Part shown: positions 41,684-50,177 of the stretch, piece after piece | How the letters are laid out: each line of letters begins with the position of its first letter | Position numbering within the stretch: position 1 is the stretch's first letter | NCBI RefSeq assembly: GCF_029688865.1 | Contig: NZ_JARUKV010000011.1 | Coordinates: 62,001-126,000 of the forward strand | Source: Natronococcus sp. A-GB7 | GTDB lineage: Archaea > Halobacteriota > Halobacteria > Halobacteriales > Natrialbaceae | DNA length: 64,000 nucleotides | Direction of reading: 5' to 3' | Program-made: the position numbers and the translations under genes | The notes under the pieces: generated by a model | The model's database searches: none | Told to the model about the DNA's origin: nothing | The model's input: only the letters and a program-made list of their open reading frames with translations

Positions 41684-44113
41684 TCAGAGCGAGCGAGCCG
41701 AGTTCAGCACGACGAGCAGGCTGCTCGTCGCCATCGCGACGGCCGCGAACAGCGGATTGAGTAGGCCGGCGATCGCCAGGGGGATCGCGACGGCGTTGTA
41801 GACGAACGCCCAGCCGAGGTTCTGCCGGATACGCCGGTTGGTGGCGGCCGCGACGTCGAACGTCTCCGCGACCAGTCCGAGGTCGTCGTCGACGACGACG
41901 GCGTCGGCAGCGTCCGTCGCGAGTTCGGTGCCGCTGCCCAGCGCGATGCCGACGTCGGCGGCGGCGAGCGCCGGCGCGTCGTTGCTGCCATCACCGACCA
42001 TCGCGACCGATCCCCTCGAGCGCAGCCGTCGAACGGTCTCGGCTTTCGCCTCGGGCGGGACGCCCGCGAAGACCTCGTCGACGCCATCGACGTCCCGGAA
42101 CCGGTCCGCCGCGGCTCCCTCGTCGCCCGTGAGAACGACGACCTCCCGCCCGTCAGCGAGGGTCGCCACCGCCTCCTGCCACTCCGCTCGCGGGGTGTCG
42201 CCGACGGCGATCACGCCGCGGGCTCGGCCGTTCCAGGCGACGACGACCGGGACGGCGCCGCTCTCGCGGATCGAGTCGATCCGGGACTCGAGTTCCGACG
42301 GGATCGACTGTCCGAGCTCTCGACAGCAGTCGAGGTGGCCGGCGACGACGCAGTCGCCGTCGACGCGAGCGCTCACGCCTCGAGGGTGGCGCTCGAAGCC
42401 GTCGGCGTCGGCGGCCTCGACCCCGATTCTCTCGTCGTTCTCGACGGCGTCGACGACGGCGGCACCGATCGGGTGCTCCGACAGCGCTTCGACGGCCGCG
42501 GCTCGCCGAACGAGGTCGTCGGCGTCGATCCCGTCGACCGTGTGAACGGCGTCGACCGACATCGAGCCCTCGGTCAGCGTTCCCGTCTTGTCGAGGACGA
42601 CGACGTCGATCTCGGGCGCCGCCTCGAAGATCGTCTCCGCGGCGACGACGATCCCGCGCCGGGCCGCGCGCTGGACGCCGGAGGCGATCGCCAGCGGCGT
42701 CGCGAGCCCGAGTGCGCAGGGACAGGAAACGATCACGACCGTCAGACCGACGAGAAACGCCGTCGAGAGGGCGGAGCCGGTCGCGAGCGACGCGACGGTC
42801 GCGACGGCCGCGAGCGCGAGGACCAGCGGGACGAAGATCGTCGCGAGCTTGTCGGCGAGGCGTTGCACCCCGGGCCTCGAGCTCTGGATCGACCACAGCA
42901 TCGAGACGAGGCGGTCGTGGGTGCTCTCGGCCTCGTCGCCGACCGCGAAGACCAGCGGCGCGTCGGTGACGACGGTTCCCCCGCGGACGGGGTCGCCAAC
43001 GGCCTTCTCGACGGGGAGGGACTCGCCCGTGACCAGCGACTCGTCGACGGCGGCCCGGCCCTCGCGGACGGTGCCGTCGAGCGGGACGCGCTCGCCCGGT
43101 CGAACGAGCAAGCGATCGCCCGGATCGACGGCGGAGATCGGCACGGTGTCGCCGGTGTCGGCGCGGCGGGCTTCGTCGACCTGGGCTTCGGTGAGCTCCG
43201 AGAGCAGGCCGGCCGCGCGGCGCTTGATGCGCCCCTCGTAGTAGCTGCCGGCGGTGACCGCGAGGACGACCGCGACCGAGACGTCGAAGTAGAGGTCGGT
43301 CCGACCGAGTCCCATCGCGAGGGTGCTGTAGGCGTAGGCGCCGAGGGCGGCGAGCGAGACGAGCAGATCCATGTTCGGCATTCCCGCCCTGAGGCTGACG
43401 TACGCTCCCCGAAGGATCGGCAGACCCGTGTAGAAGAGGACGAACGTCGTCATGAGCCAGATGTTGACGGCGACGTAGTAGCCGTCGTAGCTCCCGAAGT
43501 CGGCGAGGGCCTCGTAGCCGAAATAGGTGGGGTAGAGGAAGACGGCGTACCAGATCATCACCATCATCCCGAACATCCCGCCGCCGATCAGGAACTTCAC
43601 GAGCGCGGCGTCGCGAGGCTCCTCGTCCCGTCCATCGCCTCGTTCCCGGGCCTCGTAGCCGTAGCCCGAGACGACGTCGGGCAGGCGCTCGGCCTCGAGC
43701 GAATCGGGATCGTAGACGAGTCGCAGCGTGTCCGTGGCGTAGCTCGCCTCCGCCCCGTGGACTCCCTCGGTGTCGGTCGCCCGCGCCTCGAGAAACGCCT
43801 CGCAGGTCCCACAGTGCATCCCGTCGACCGCGAGGAAGGCGTCCTCGCCCTCGAGATCGTCGAGCGACGGCGACTCGCTCTCGAGGCGGTCGCGGACGGC
43901 CGTCTCGTCGACGTCGTCGACCGTCTCGAGCGTTCGGTGGACGTCGAGACAGCCTCGACAGCAGAAGGCACCCTCGACGTCGGCGTCGGTAACGGGATCG
44001 GCCGGCGTCGGTAGCTCACAGAGCGTACACGCGTCGCTCCCGGTGGAACTGGCGACGGGATCGCGAACGGAATCGGCTCCGACCGCATCGGAGCGGGCGT
44101 GTGAGGAGGTCAT
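41684..44113 (-). CDS. Copper-transporting P-type ATPase (FixI/CcoI-like)
   Basis: An 809-residue heavy-metal P1B ATPase. The N-terminal Cys-rich domain (CTLC, FCCRGCLDVH) and an HMA domain with GMHCGTC precede eight predicted helices. The transport motif SCPCALGLA, the phosphorylation site DKTGT and the hinge GDGSNDAPAL are present. The N-terminal Cys-rich part is typical of the FixI/CopA2 branch that loads copper into haem-copper oxidases. It is divergent from the ba3 oxidase operon and 100 bases from a small oxidase-related protein, which supports that job. The start MTSSHARS at 44113 is used. Confidence 0.92.
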   Translation of the reverse strand: MTSSHARSDAVGADSVRDPVASSTGSDACTLCELPTPADPVTDADVEGAFCCRGCLDVHRTLETVDDVDETAVRDRLESESPSLDDLEGEDAFLAVDGMHCGTCEAFLEARATDTEGVHGAEASYATDTLRLVYDPDSLEAERLPDVVSGYGYEARERGDGRDEEPRDAALVKFLIGGGMFGMMVMIWYAVFLYPTYFGYEALADFGSYDGYYVAVNIWLMTTFVLFYTGLPILRGAYVSLRAGMPNMDLLVSLAALGAYAYSTLAMGLGRTDLYFDVSVAVVLAVTAGSYYEGRIKRRAAGLLSELTEAQVDEARRADTGDTVPISAVDPGDRLLVRPGERVPLDGTVREGRAAVDESLVTGESLPVEKAVGDPVRGGTVVTDAPLVFAVGDEAESTHDRLVSMLWSIQSSRPGVQRLADKLATIFVPLVLALAAVATVASLATGSALSTAFLVGLTVVIVSCPCALGLATPLAIASGVQRAARRGIVVAAETIFEAAPEIDVVVLDKTGTLTEGSMSVDAVHTVDGIDADDLVRRAAAVEALSEHPIGAAVVDAVENDERIGVEAADADGFERHPRGVSARVDGDCVVAGHLDCCRELGQSIPSELESRIDSIRESGAVPVVVAWNGRARGVIAVGDTPRAEWQEAVATLADGREVVVLTGDEGAAADRFRDVDGVDEVFAGVPPEAKAETVRRLRSRGSVAMVGDGSNDAPALAAADVGIALGSGTELATDAADAVVVDDDLGLVAETFDVAAATNRRIRQNLGWAFVYNAVAIPLAIAGLLNPLFAAVAMATSSLLVVLNSARSL

Positions 44114-44216
44114 AGGCGCGGGAGGCAGTATCGCGTGGGGTACGGACGGGGAGTGACACCGCTCGAGTCGCGGAAACACGGGTCCGACGCGGCGATCGAC
44201 TGAAGCCGGGTGCGGA

Positions 44217-44420
44217 CTACGACGTCTCGCTCGAGTCGTGACCGTGGCCGCCCGGAACCGGCGTGAACGCGACGTAGAGACAGGCGATGATGATTACGAC
44301 GTTGATCGCGGAGACGACGCCAGCCGAGAGCGAACTGCCGAGGCCGTACCAGGTGACCGGCAGGAGCGCGAGCAAGCCGACGACGAGCGCAGCCCGCGGG
44401 GAGAGCGCCTCGAGATCCAT
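44217..44420 (-). CDS. Small cytochrome ba3 oxidase-associated membrane protein
   Basis: A 67-residue protein with two hydrophobic helices (about 10-28 and 32-51) and a His/Gly-rich tail (GGHGHDSSETS) that could bind metal. It resembles the small subunit annotated with haloarchaeal ba3 oxidases. It is divergent from the oxidase operon and read toward the copper ATPase gene, 103 bases away. TTATTATTAA (44444-44454, minus strand) is about 29 bases from its ATG, fitting a leaderless message. Confidence 0.65.
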   Translation of the reverse strand: MDLEALSPRAALVVGLLALLPVTWYGLGSSLSAGVVSAINVVIIIACLYVAFTPVPGGHGHDSSETS

Positions 44421-44486
44421 ACACGAACTCGGGGCGAGCTACCCTTAATAATAACCCCCGTTCCTACGGGGTGAGAATCGGGTCAG

Positions 44487-44493
44487 TTTATTA
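44487..44493 (+). promoter_or_regulatory. TATA box of the ba3 oxidase operon
   Basis: TTTATTA is centred about 30 bases upstream of the ATG at 44520. It predicts a start of transcription within a few bases of that codon, so the first oxidase gene is probably leaderless. The opposite-strand TATA for the neighbour is at 44444-44454, so the two promoters lie back to back in about 50 bases. Confidence 0.55.
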
Positions 44494-44519
44494 TGAAAGC
44501 CCCCTTCTTATCCGGGCGT

Positions 44520-44717
44520 ATGTGTGCGATGACGGATGAGTCAGAACAACGGCGGGAGATCGGCCACGACGAGTACGATCCCGTCGGAACGCTGGCGCTG
44601 ATCACGGTGTACTTTCTCATCATCGCGTTGCTATGGGTGTTCATGTACTTCGTCGAGTTTCTCGGGAACGAGCCGACCGTCGTCGGCAGCTTTCTGACGG
44701 TGGTGGGGATCGCGTGA
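44520..44717 (+). CDS. ba3-type oxidase small subunit
   Basis: A 65-residue protein. The polar N-terminus (MCAMTDESEQRREIGHDEYD) leads to one long transmembrane helix (about 25-50). The next gene begins inside its stop region (GTG at 44714). The small one-helix subunit before subunit II mirrors subunit IIa of the Thermus ba3 oxidase in position. An internal ATG at 44529 could also be the start; the TATA position slightly favours 44520. Confidence 0.7.
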   Translation: MCAMTDESEQRREIGHDEYDPVGTLALITVYFLIIALLWVFMYFVEFLGNEPTVVGSFLTVVGIA

Positions 44718-45505
44718 ACGTCCACACCTACGAGAAGGTGTGGCTGATCGGGGCGCTGGTCCTGATCGTCGGGTTTATCGTGACGATCACCTACGGCTCC
44801 GTCGGCCTCGGTATCGCGATGGTCGACGACAGCGAGGAGACCATCGAACCGAGCGAACTCGACGAGGACGAGCGGTTCGCCGACCCGCGCGTCGAGCAGG
44901 TCGGCGAGAACGAGTACGAGGCCTACGTCGTCGCTCAGACGTTCATGTTCCAGCCCGATCCGGTCGAGGTGCCGGCCGGAAGCGAAGTGACGTTCTACGT
45001 GACGAGCCGGGACGTGATCCACAGCTACAGCGTCGCCGGAACGAACATCAACACGATGGTCATTCCCGGCGAGGTGGCGGTGATGACCGTCGAGTTCGAC
45101 GAGGCCGGCGAGTACGGCGTCGTCTGTAACGAGTACTGCGGCTCCGGCCACCACACCATGGAGGGAGAACTCCACGTCGTCCCTGACGAGGAGTTCGACA
45201 TGACCGAACTCTCCGTCGAGGCCGACGACGAGGTCGAAACCGGCGACGAGGCGACGATCGAGGTCGACGTCGAGAACGGGATGCTCGAGGCACTCGAGAC
45301 GACCGTCACGCTCGAGATCGGCGACGAGGCGCTCGCGGAGAACGTCACGATCGACGGCGGCGAGACCGAGACGACGACGTTCACCGTCGACACTGCGGAT
45401 CTCGGCGAGGGCGATCACGACTGGACGGTCACCGTCGACGACTACGAGGACAGCGGGACGCTAACCGTGGTCGACGAACTCGAGGAGGACGACGACGATG
45501 AGTAA
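44714..45505 (+). CDS. Cytochrome c oxidase (ba3-type) subunit II
   Basis: A 263-residue protein. One N-terminal transmembrane helix (10-32) is followed by the CuA domain, with ligands in HSYSVAG and VVCNEYCGSGHHTMEG (Cys, Cys, His, Met). A haloarchaeal extension of about 90 acidic residues after the CuA domain forms a second beta-sandwich (DDEVETGDEATIEVDVENG). CuA accepts electrons from halocyanin or a cytochrome. The GTG at 44714 overlaps the previous stop, and the C-terminus overlaps subunit I by 8 bases. Confidence 0.93.
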   Translation: MNVHTYEKVWLIGALVLIVGFIVTITYGSVGLGIAMVDDSEETIEPSELDEDERFADPRVEQVGENEYEAYVVAQTFMFQPDPVEVPAGSEVTFYVTSRDVIHSYSVAGTNINTMVIPGEVAVMTVEFDEAGEYGVVCNEYCGSGHHTMEGELHVVPDEEFDMTELSVEADDEVETGDEATIEVDVENGMLEALETTVTLEIGDEALAENVTIDGGETETTTFTVDTADLGEGDHDWTVTVDDYEDSGTLTVVDELEEDDDDE

Positions 45506-47267
45506 CGCGTACATCGACGACTTCCCGGCGGAGGCGAAGGTGGTCCGCACGGCGTTTTACAGCTCGTTCCTCGCGCTCGCACTGGGGGGCGTGTTCGGGG
45601 TCATCCAGACGCTCCACCGGACCGGCTACTACCGGTTTATCGATTCGGCGGACTACTACACCGTCCTCACCGCTCACGGCGTCTTCCTCGTGATCTCGTT
45701 TACGATCTTCTTCCTCGTCGGCGTGTTCACGTGGGCGATAACGACCAGTCTCGACCGGGGCGTCGAGGACCTCCGGTTTACCTGGGGTTGGTACGGACTG
45801 ATGGCGATCGGCATCACGCTGAGCGGCGTTGCGATCCTGGCTGGCTTCACTGACGCAACCGACATCAGCGCGTCGGTGCTGTTCACGTTCTACGCACCGC
45901 TGCAGGCACACCCGATGTTCTACCTCGGACTCGTTCTGTTCGTCGTCGGGACCTGGCTCGCCGGCGTCGACTGGTTCCGCTCGTGGTGGGCCTGGAAGGC
46001 CGAAAACCCCGACGAGCGGATCCCGCTGCCGACGTTCATGGTGCTGACGACGATGTTGATGTGGTACATCGCGACGCTGGGCGTCGCCGCGGCGATCCTG
46101 GTGTTCCTGCTGCCGTGGTCGCTCGGACTGGTCGAGAGCGTCAACCCGCTGCTGACCAGAACGCTGTTCTGGTTCTTCGGCCACCCGGTCGTCTACTTCT
46201 GGCTGATGCCGGCGTACATGATGTGGTACATTATGCTACCGAAGGTCTCCGGCGGGAAGCTGTTCAGCGATCCGCTGGCCCGCGTCGTGTTCGTTCTCTT
46301 CCTAATCCTCTCGGTGCCGACGGGGATCCACCACCAGTACCTCGATCCCGGTATCGCGGAGGGCTTCAAGTTCATCGCGATGACGAACACGATGTTCCTG
46401 CTGTTGCCGAGCCTGCTGACCGCCTTTACGGTCGTTGCCAGTATGGAACACGGTGCTCGCCAGCGCGGCGGTGAGGGCTACTTCGGCTGGCTGAAGGCGC
46501 TACCGTGGCGCGACCCCGTCTTCACCGGGATGGCGCTTGCCGGCCTGATGTTCGCCGCCGCCGGTTTCTCGGGCATGATCAACGCCGGGATGAACATCAA
46601 CTACCTCGTCCACAACACGTTCTGGGTCGTCGGTCACTTCCACCTCACCGTGGGTACGGCCGTCGCGCTGACGTTCATGGCGGTCACCTACTGGTTCCTT
46701 CCCCAGATAACCGGGAAAGCGCTGTGGAGTCGCTCCGTCGCGCTCGGTCAGGTCGTGCTCTGGTTCGTCGGCATGACGTTCATGTCCAACGCGATGCACC
46801 GCGCCGGCCTGCTGGGCGTCCCTCGCCGAACGGCCGAACCCCAGTACGATGGGTTCGAGTTCGAGGCCGCGGTCGGAACCATGGGCGAGCTCCAGGCCCA
46901 GATCGCGCTGGGCGGAATCCTGCTGACGCTCTCGCTCGTCCTGTTCTTCGCGAACGTCGTGGGCACGGCCCTCAACGGCCGCAGCGACGACCTGCCGGCA
47001 AACGAGTACGCCGGAACGCTCTCGGGTCCCGAGGACGCCCCCCTCGTGCTCGACAACCTCAAGCTGTGGACCGCGATCGCGGTCGTGCTCGTGGTCTTCG
47101 CTTACACCTTCCCGCTGCTCTCGATCATCGACCGCGGCGGACTGTTCGGTCCCGATATCAACCCGTTCCCGGTTAGCCTCGAGACCGTTCACCTCCTCGC
47201 GTTCGCCCTCGAGTCCCACGTTACGGGCGCACTCGAGTCGGTCGCCTGGCTGGGGGTGAACCGGTAG
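45498..47267 (+). CDS. Cytochrome c oxidase (ba3-type) subunit I
   Basis: A 589-residue haem-copper oxidase with about 13 helices that reduces oxygen to water and pumps protons. Ligands: low-spin haem His in LTAHGVFLV; CuB His-Tyr in FFGHPVVYFWLMPAYMMWY; CuB His pair in GIHHQYLDPG; haem His pair in WVVGHFHLTVGTAV. Family B features (short loops, no D-channel NxxxxxN motif seen) fit ba3 type. It overlaps subunit II and the following small gene, showing one operon. Confidence 0.96.
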   Translation: MSNAYIDDFPAEAKVVRTAFYSSFLALALGGVFGVIQTLHRTGYYRFIDSADYYTVLTAHGVFLVISFTIFFLVGVFTWAITTSLDRGVEDLRFTWGWYGLMAIGITLSGVAILAGFTDATDISASVLFTFYAPLQAHPMFYLGLVLFVVGTWLAGVDWFRSWWAWKAENPDERIPLPTFMVLTTMLMWYIATLGVAAAILVFLLPWSLGLVESVNPLLTRTLFWFFGHPVVYFWLMPAYMMWYIMLPKVSGGKLFSDPLARVVFVLFLILSVPTGIHHQYLDPGIAEGFKFIAMTNTMFLLLPSLLTAFTVVASMEHGARQRGGEGYFGWLKALPWRDPVFTGMALAGLMFAAAGFSGMINAGMNINYLVHNTFWVVGHFHLTVGTAVALTFMAVTYWFLPQITGKALWSRSVALGQVVLWFVGMTFMSNAMHRAGLLGVPRRTAEPQYDGFEFEAAVGTMGELQAQIALGGILLTLSLVLFFANVVGTALNGRSDDLPANEYAGTLSGPEDAPLVLDNLKLWTAIAVVLVVFAYTFPLLSIIDRGGLFGPDINPFPVSLETVHLLAFALESHVTGALESVAWLGVNR

Positions 47268-47485
47268 TGCGGATCTCGAAGGCCGGACTGCTAGTCGTCC
47301 TGGCGCTGCTCGCACCGCTGCTCGTCGAGCTACGGACGGTACTGTCCTGGATAAACGTCGAGCTGACCGTCCTCGAGACCGCGGTCGTCGGCGCCATCCT
47401 CGTCGTCGCGGTCCTCGTCTGGGCGTTTCTCCCCGAGAACGGGAACGGGAAAACGGCCGAGGGGGACGCCTCGAGCGAGAACTGA
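47267..47485 (+). CDS. Small oxidase-operon membrane protein (CbaE-like position)
   Basis: A 72-residue protein with two hydrophobic helices (about 7-25 and 38-56) and a polar tail. A GTG start overlaps the TAG stop of subunit I by one base, so it is translated with the oxidase. It may be a minor oxidase subunit or assembly factor; I recognise no motif. Confidence 0.7.
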   Translation: MRISKAGLLVVLALLAPLLVELRTVLSWINVELTVLETAVVGAILVVAVLVWAFLPENGNGKTAEGDASSEN

Positions 47486-47490
47486 CGTTC

Positions 47491-47805
47491 CTACTGCCAG
47501 GTCTCGATCCGCCCCTCGCGAACGTCCTCGACGCAGCCCTCGCAGTCGGGGTGGCCGGCCTCGTAGCAGGCCGGACGGTACTCCTCGTCGAGCAACGCGG
47601 CCCGTCGCTCGGCGTAGCGTCGACAGACGATCTTCGCACGGTCCCGCTCGTCGGTCGGTAGCCCGCGGGCGTTTCTGGCCGACTGGTAGGCCTCTCGGGC
47701 CTCCCCGAGCTGGCCGTCCGTCGACTCCCGTAGCTCCTCGTACTGCTCGCCCGCCTCCCGGAGTTTCGTCCGGAGGAACCGCTCGAGCCGACGACGGTCC
47801 GACAT
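47491..47805 (-). CDS. Conserved haloarchaeal protein (DUF7091-like)
   Basis: A 104-residue protein with basic/acidic helices and a cysteine cluster at the C-terminus (YEAGHPDCEGCVEDVREG, plus CRRYAERRA). The CxxC pair and the upstream Cys could bind a metal. From memory it matches DUF7091; unverified. It is convergent with the oxidase operon and 48 bases from the next gene. Confidence 0.65.
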   Translation of the reverse strand: MSDRRRLERFLRTKLREAGEQYEELRESTDGQLGEAREAYQSARNARGLPTDERDRAKIVCRRYAERRAALLDEEYRPACYEAGHPDCEGCVEDVREGRIETWQ

Positions 47806-47853
47806 CGTCGTTCGGTTAGGCGGGCGGACACATAGTCCCGTCGCCGGACCGGG

Positions 47854-48606
47854 CTACAGCTCCTGGCGGGTCGGCCGGATCAACAGCTCGTTGATGTCGA
47901 CGTGTGTCGGCTGGCTCACCGCGAAACGGATCGACCGGGCGACGTCCGCGGGCTCGAGCGGCGTTATCCCCTCGAGCATCTCGTCGACCATCTCTCGCTG
48001 GTCGTCGTCGGGGATGTGTTCGGGGAGTTCGGTGTCGACGAAGCCGGGCTCGATGCTCGTCACTCGGATATCCGAATCGGCGACCTCCTCGCGAAGCGAC
48101 TCCGAGAAGGCCGTCACGCCGAACTTCGAGGCGTTGTACCCGCTCGAGCCGGCGTAGGCCTTCCGGCCCGCGACCGACGAGAGGTTGACGATGTCGCCCT
48201 CCCCCGACTCCCGCATAACGTCGAGGGCGGCCTGAGAGGCGACCATCACCGCCTGGACGTTCAGATCGAGCATCCGCTGCCAGTCGTCGGGATCCGCCGT
48301 CGCGACCGGCTCGAGCAGCATGACCCCGGCGTTGTTGACGAGCACGTCGAGTCCGCCCAGCTCCGAGACGGTGGTCTCGATCATCTCCCGGACCTGGGTC
48401 TCCTCGGTGACGTCGGTCGGGACGACGAGCGCCTCGCCGCCCTTCGTTTCGATCTCGTCGGCGAGAGACTCGAGGCGGTCCTCGCGGCGGGCGGCGAGCG
48501 CGACCGACGCGCCCGAATCGGCGAGTTCGCGGGCCGTTGCCGCGCCGATTCCGGACGATGCGCCGGTCACGAGTGCGACCTGGTCGTCGAGTGGATTTGT
48601 CGTCAT
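47854..48606 (-). CDS. Short-chain dehydrogenase/reductase
   Basis: A 250-residue SDR. NAD(P) binding motif GASSGIGAATA, NNAG and the catalytic YNASK (with Ser in VNLSSVAG) are all intact. The last segment (VDINELLIRPTRQEL) resembles the clan that includes ribitol and serine dehydrogenases. The substrate is unknown. The start MTTNPLDDQ at 48606 is chosen over an upstream ATG. Confidence 0.92.
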   Translation of the reverse strand: MTTNPLDDQVALVTGASSGIGAATARELADSGASVALAARREDRLESLADEIETKGGEALVVPTDVTEETQVREMIETTVSELGGLDVLVNNAGVMLLEPVATADPDDWQRMLDLNVQAVMVASQAALDVMRESGEGDIVNLSSVAGRKAYAGSSGYNASKFGVTAFSESLREEVADSDIRVTSIEPGFVDTELPEHIPDDDQREMVDEMLEGITPLEPADVARSIRFAVSQPTHVDINELLIRPTRQEL

Positions 48607-48827
48607 CACCTCCGTCGAGGGACGTCCCACAGAAAGGCGGCTGGGAGCCAGCAATCGGCCCGGAATCCGGCAGACGGATCAGTGCGCACACGGTGCGGGC
48701 AGGCGGTCGGCACGTACGGATCGGGAGGACGGATCAGTACGTGTGGAACAGGAGATCGGGGGATTCCGCCGAGAATCGGGATCGAGTCATGGAGAAGCGT
48801 TTTTTCGGTCCGTGTTGCACGGTTCCC

Positions 48828-50075
48828 ATGGGCACCGAAGAGCGCCGAGCGAGCCGTCACGACGAGATCGAGGCGATCCTCGAGCGAAAGGGCGGTACCG
48901 AAGAAGCCAGAGACGACGCCGACAAGTACACCGTGGTCGGGGCAGCCGACAGGAGGACGTACGCGAACTGGCTGACGCCGATCGAGGAGCACTTCGTCTG
49001 TCACCGCAACGACATGCCGGAGGCCGACAGGGATGGCGAGTGGGCGGTCTCGCTGACGGGGTATCTCGAGGACGCGTACTCGGTCGCCGAGATCCGCGAG
49101 GAGTTCCCGACGGTCGCGGTTGCCCACACGATGGAGTGTGCGGGCAACGGTCGCGGTCAGCACCGCCCGGAGACCGGCAGCGTCCAGTGGGGGTACGAGG
49201 CCACCGGCACCGCGGTCTGGTCGGGAACGCCGGTGAGCGCCGTGCTTCGGGGGGAGCTCGAGGACGTCCCCGACGACGCCTGGCTCACGGCCGTCGGCGG
49301 CGACCCATCGGACGGCGAGGACGTCTTCGCGCGCTCGATTCCGCTCTCGAAGGCGGTCGACGACTGTATCCTGGCCTACGAGATGAACGGACAGGTGCTG
49401 CCCCGCGAACACGGCTTTCCCGTTCGATTGATCGTTCCCGGCTGGTACGGCGTCAACAGCGTCAAGTGGCTCGACGAGCTCCGCCTGATGGACGAGATGG
49501 TCACCGAAGAGTCGCTGGATCGACCCGGCGACCACGCCTACTGGCAACAGGAGGCCTACCGGATCCACCCGGCGGACACCGAACCCGAGAGCAACGCGAC
49601 GATCGAAACCGTCGACACCTGGGACCAGCTCGAGAGCGGCGACCCAGCCCATCCCTACACCTTCGACCAGACGGTGATGTCGGTCATCGGCGAGCCCGAC
49701 GGCGAGTCGGCCGTCACCGTCCCCGAGGACGGAACGGTCGAGATCACGGGCGTCGCGTGGGCCGGCGACGACGACGTCGCAGGCGTCGAGGTGTCGACCG
49801 ACGGCGGCGACAGCTGGGCGGAGGCCGAGCTGTTCGGCCCCGACTACGCGGGCGCGTGGCGGCTGTTCCGGTACGACTGGGCGGCGACGCCCGGAGAGTA
49901 CGTGCTTGCCTCCCGCGCGACCGACGACCGGGGGCGGCGCCAGCCGATGCGGATCTCGAACCCCGACGCGTGGCGCGACGCGCTCGCGGACGACGAGTTC
50001 CCCTGGAACGAGGGCGGGTACGCCGCCAACGCCGTGTTGCCGAACGCTCTCGAGCTCGAGGTCCGATCGCCGTAA
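48828..50075 (+). CDS. Sulfite oxidase family molybdoenzyme
   Basis: A 415-residue protein with the oxidoreductase molybdopterin domain. The Mo-ligand cysteine is in VAHTMECAGNGRGQ, followed by GYEATGTAVWSGTPVSAVL and AYEMNGQVLPREHGFPVRLIVPGWYG. A C-terminal dimerisation Ig-like domain follows (GVAWAGDDDVAGVEVSTDGG). No signal peptide, haem domain or TAT motif is seen, so it should be cytosolic. It may oxidise sulfite or act on another substrate. An upstream in-frame ATG at 48789 (MEKRFFGPCC) is possible. Confidence 0.9.
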   Translation: MGTEERRASRHDEIEAILERKGGTEEARDDADKYTVVGAADRRTYANWLTPIEEHFVCHRNDMPEADRDGEWAVSLTGYLEDAYSVAEIREEFPTVAVAHTMECAGNGRGQHRPETGSVQWGYEATGTAVWSGTPVSAVLRGELEDVPDDAWLTAVGGDPSDGEDVFARSIPLSKAVDDCILAYEMNGQVLPREHGFPVRLIVPGWYGVNSVKWLDELRLMDEMVTEESLDRPGDHAYWQQEAYRIHPADTEPESNATIETVDTWDQLESGDPAHPYTFDQTVMSVIGEPDGESAVTVPEDGTVEITGVAWAGDDDVAGVEVSTDGGDSWAEAELFGPDYAGAWRLFRYDWAATPGEYVLASRATDDRGRRQPMRISNPDAWRDALADDEFPWNEGGYAANAVLPNALELEVRSP

Positions 50076-50112
50076 TCGCCAGACGGGAACACTTTCGCTC
50101 CGGTGCCGGCAG

Positions 50113-50120
50113 TTTAAATA
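50113..50120 (+). promoter_or_regulatory. TATA box of the rpa3 operon
   Basis: TTTAAATA is centred about 25 bases upstream of an in-frame ATG at 50142 and 61 bases upstream of the preferred ATG at 50178. A GAGGAGG ribosome site lies 9-15 bases before 50178. Transcription should begin around 50142, so a leader of about 36 nt or a leaderless upstream start are both possible. Confidence 0.5.
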
Positions 50121-50177
50121 CGGTCGGGAGCGAACGTCGGTATGCCTCCCAGTGAAACAAAGAGGAGGCGTGACACA

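Noticed and set aside
42335-44014. A 559-residue plus-strand ORF opposite the copper ATPase
   Set aside because: It is the mirror frame of a certain gene and is composed of low-complexity Arg/Asp/Glu sequence.
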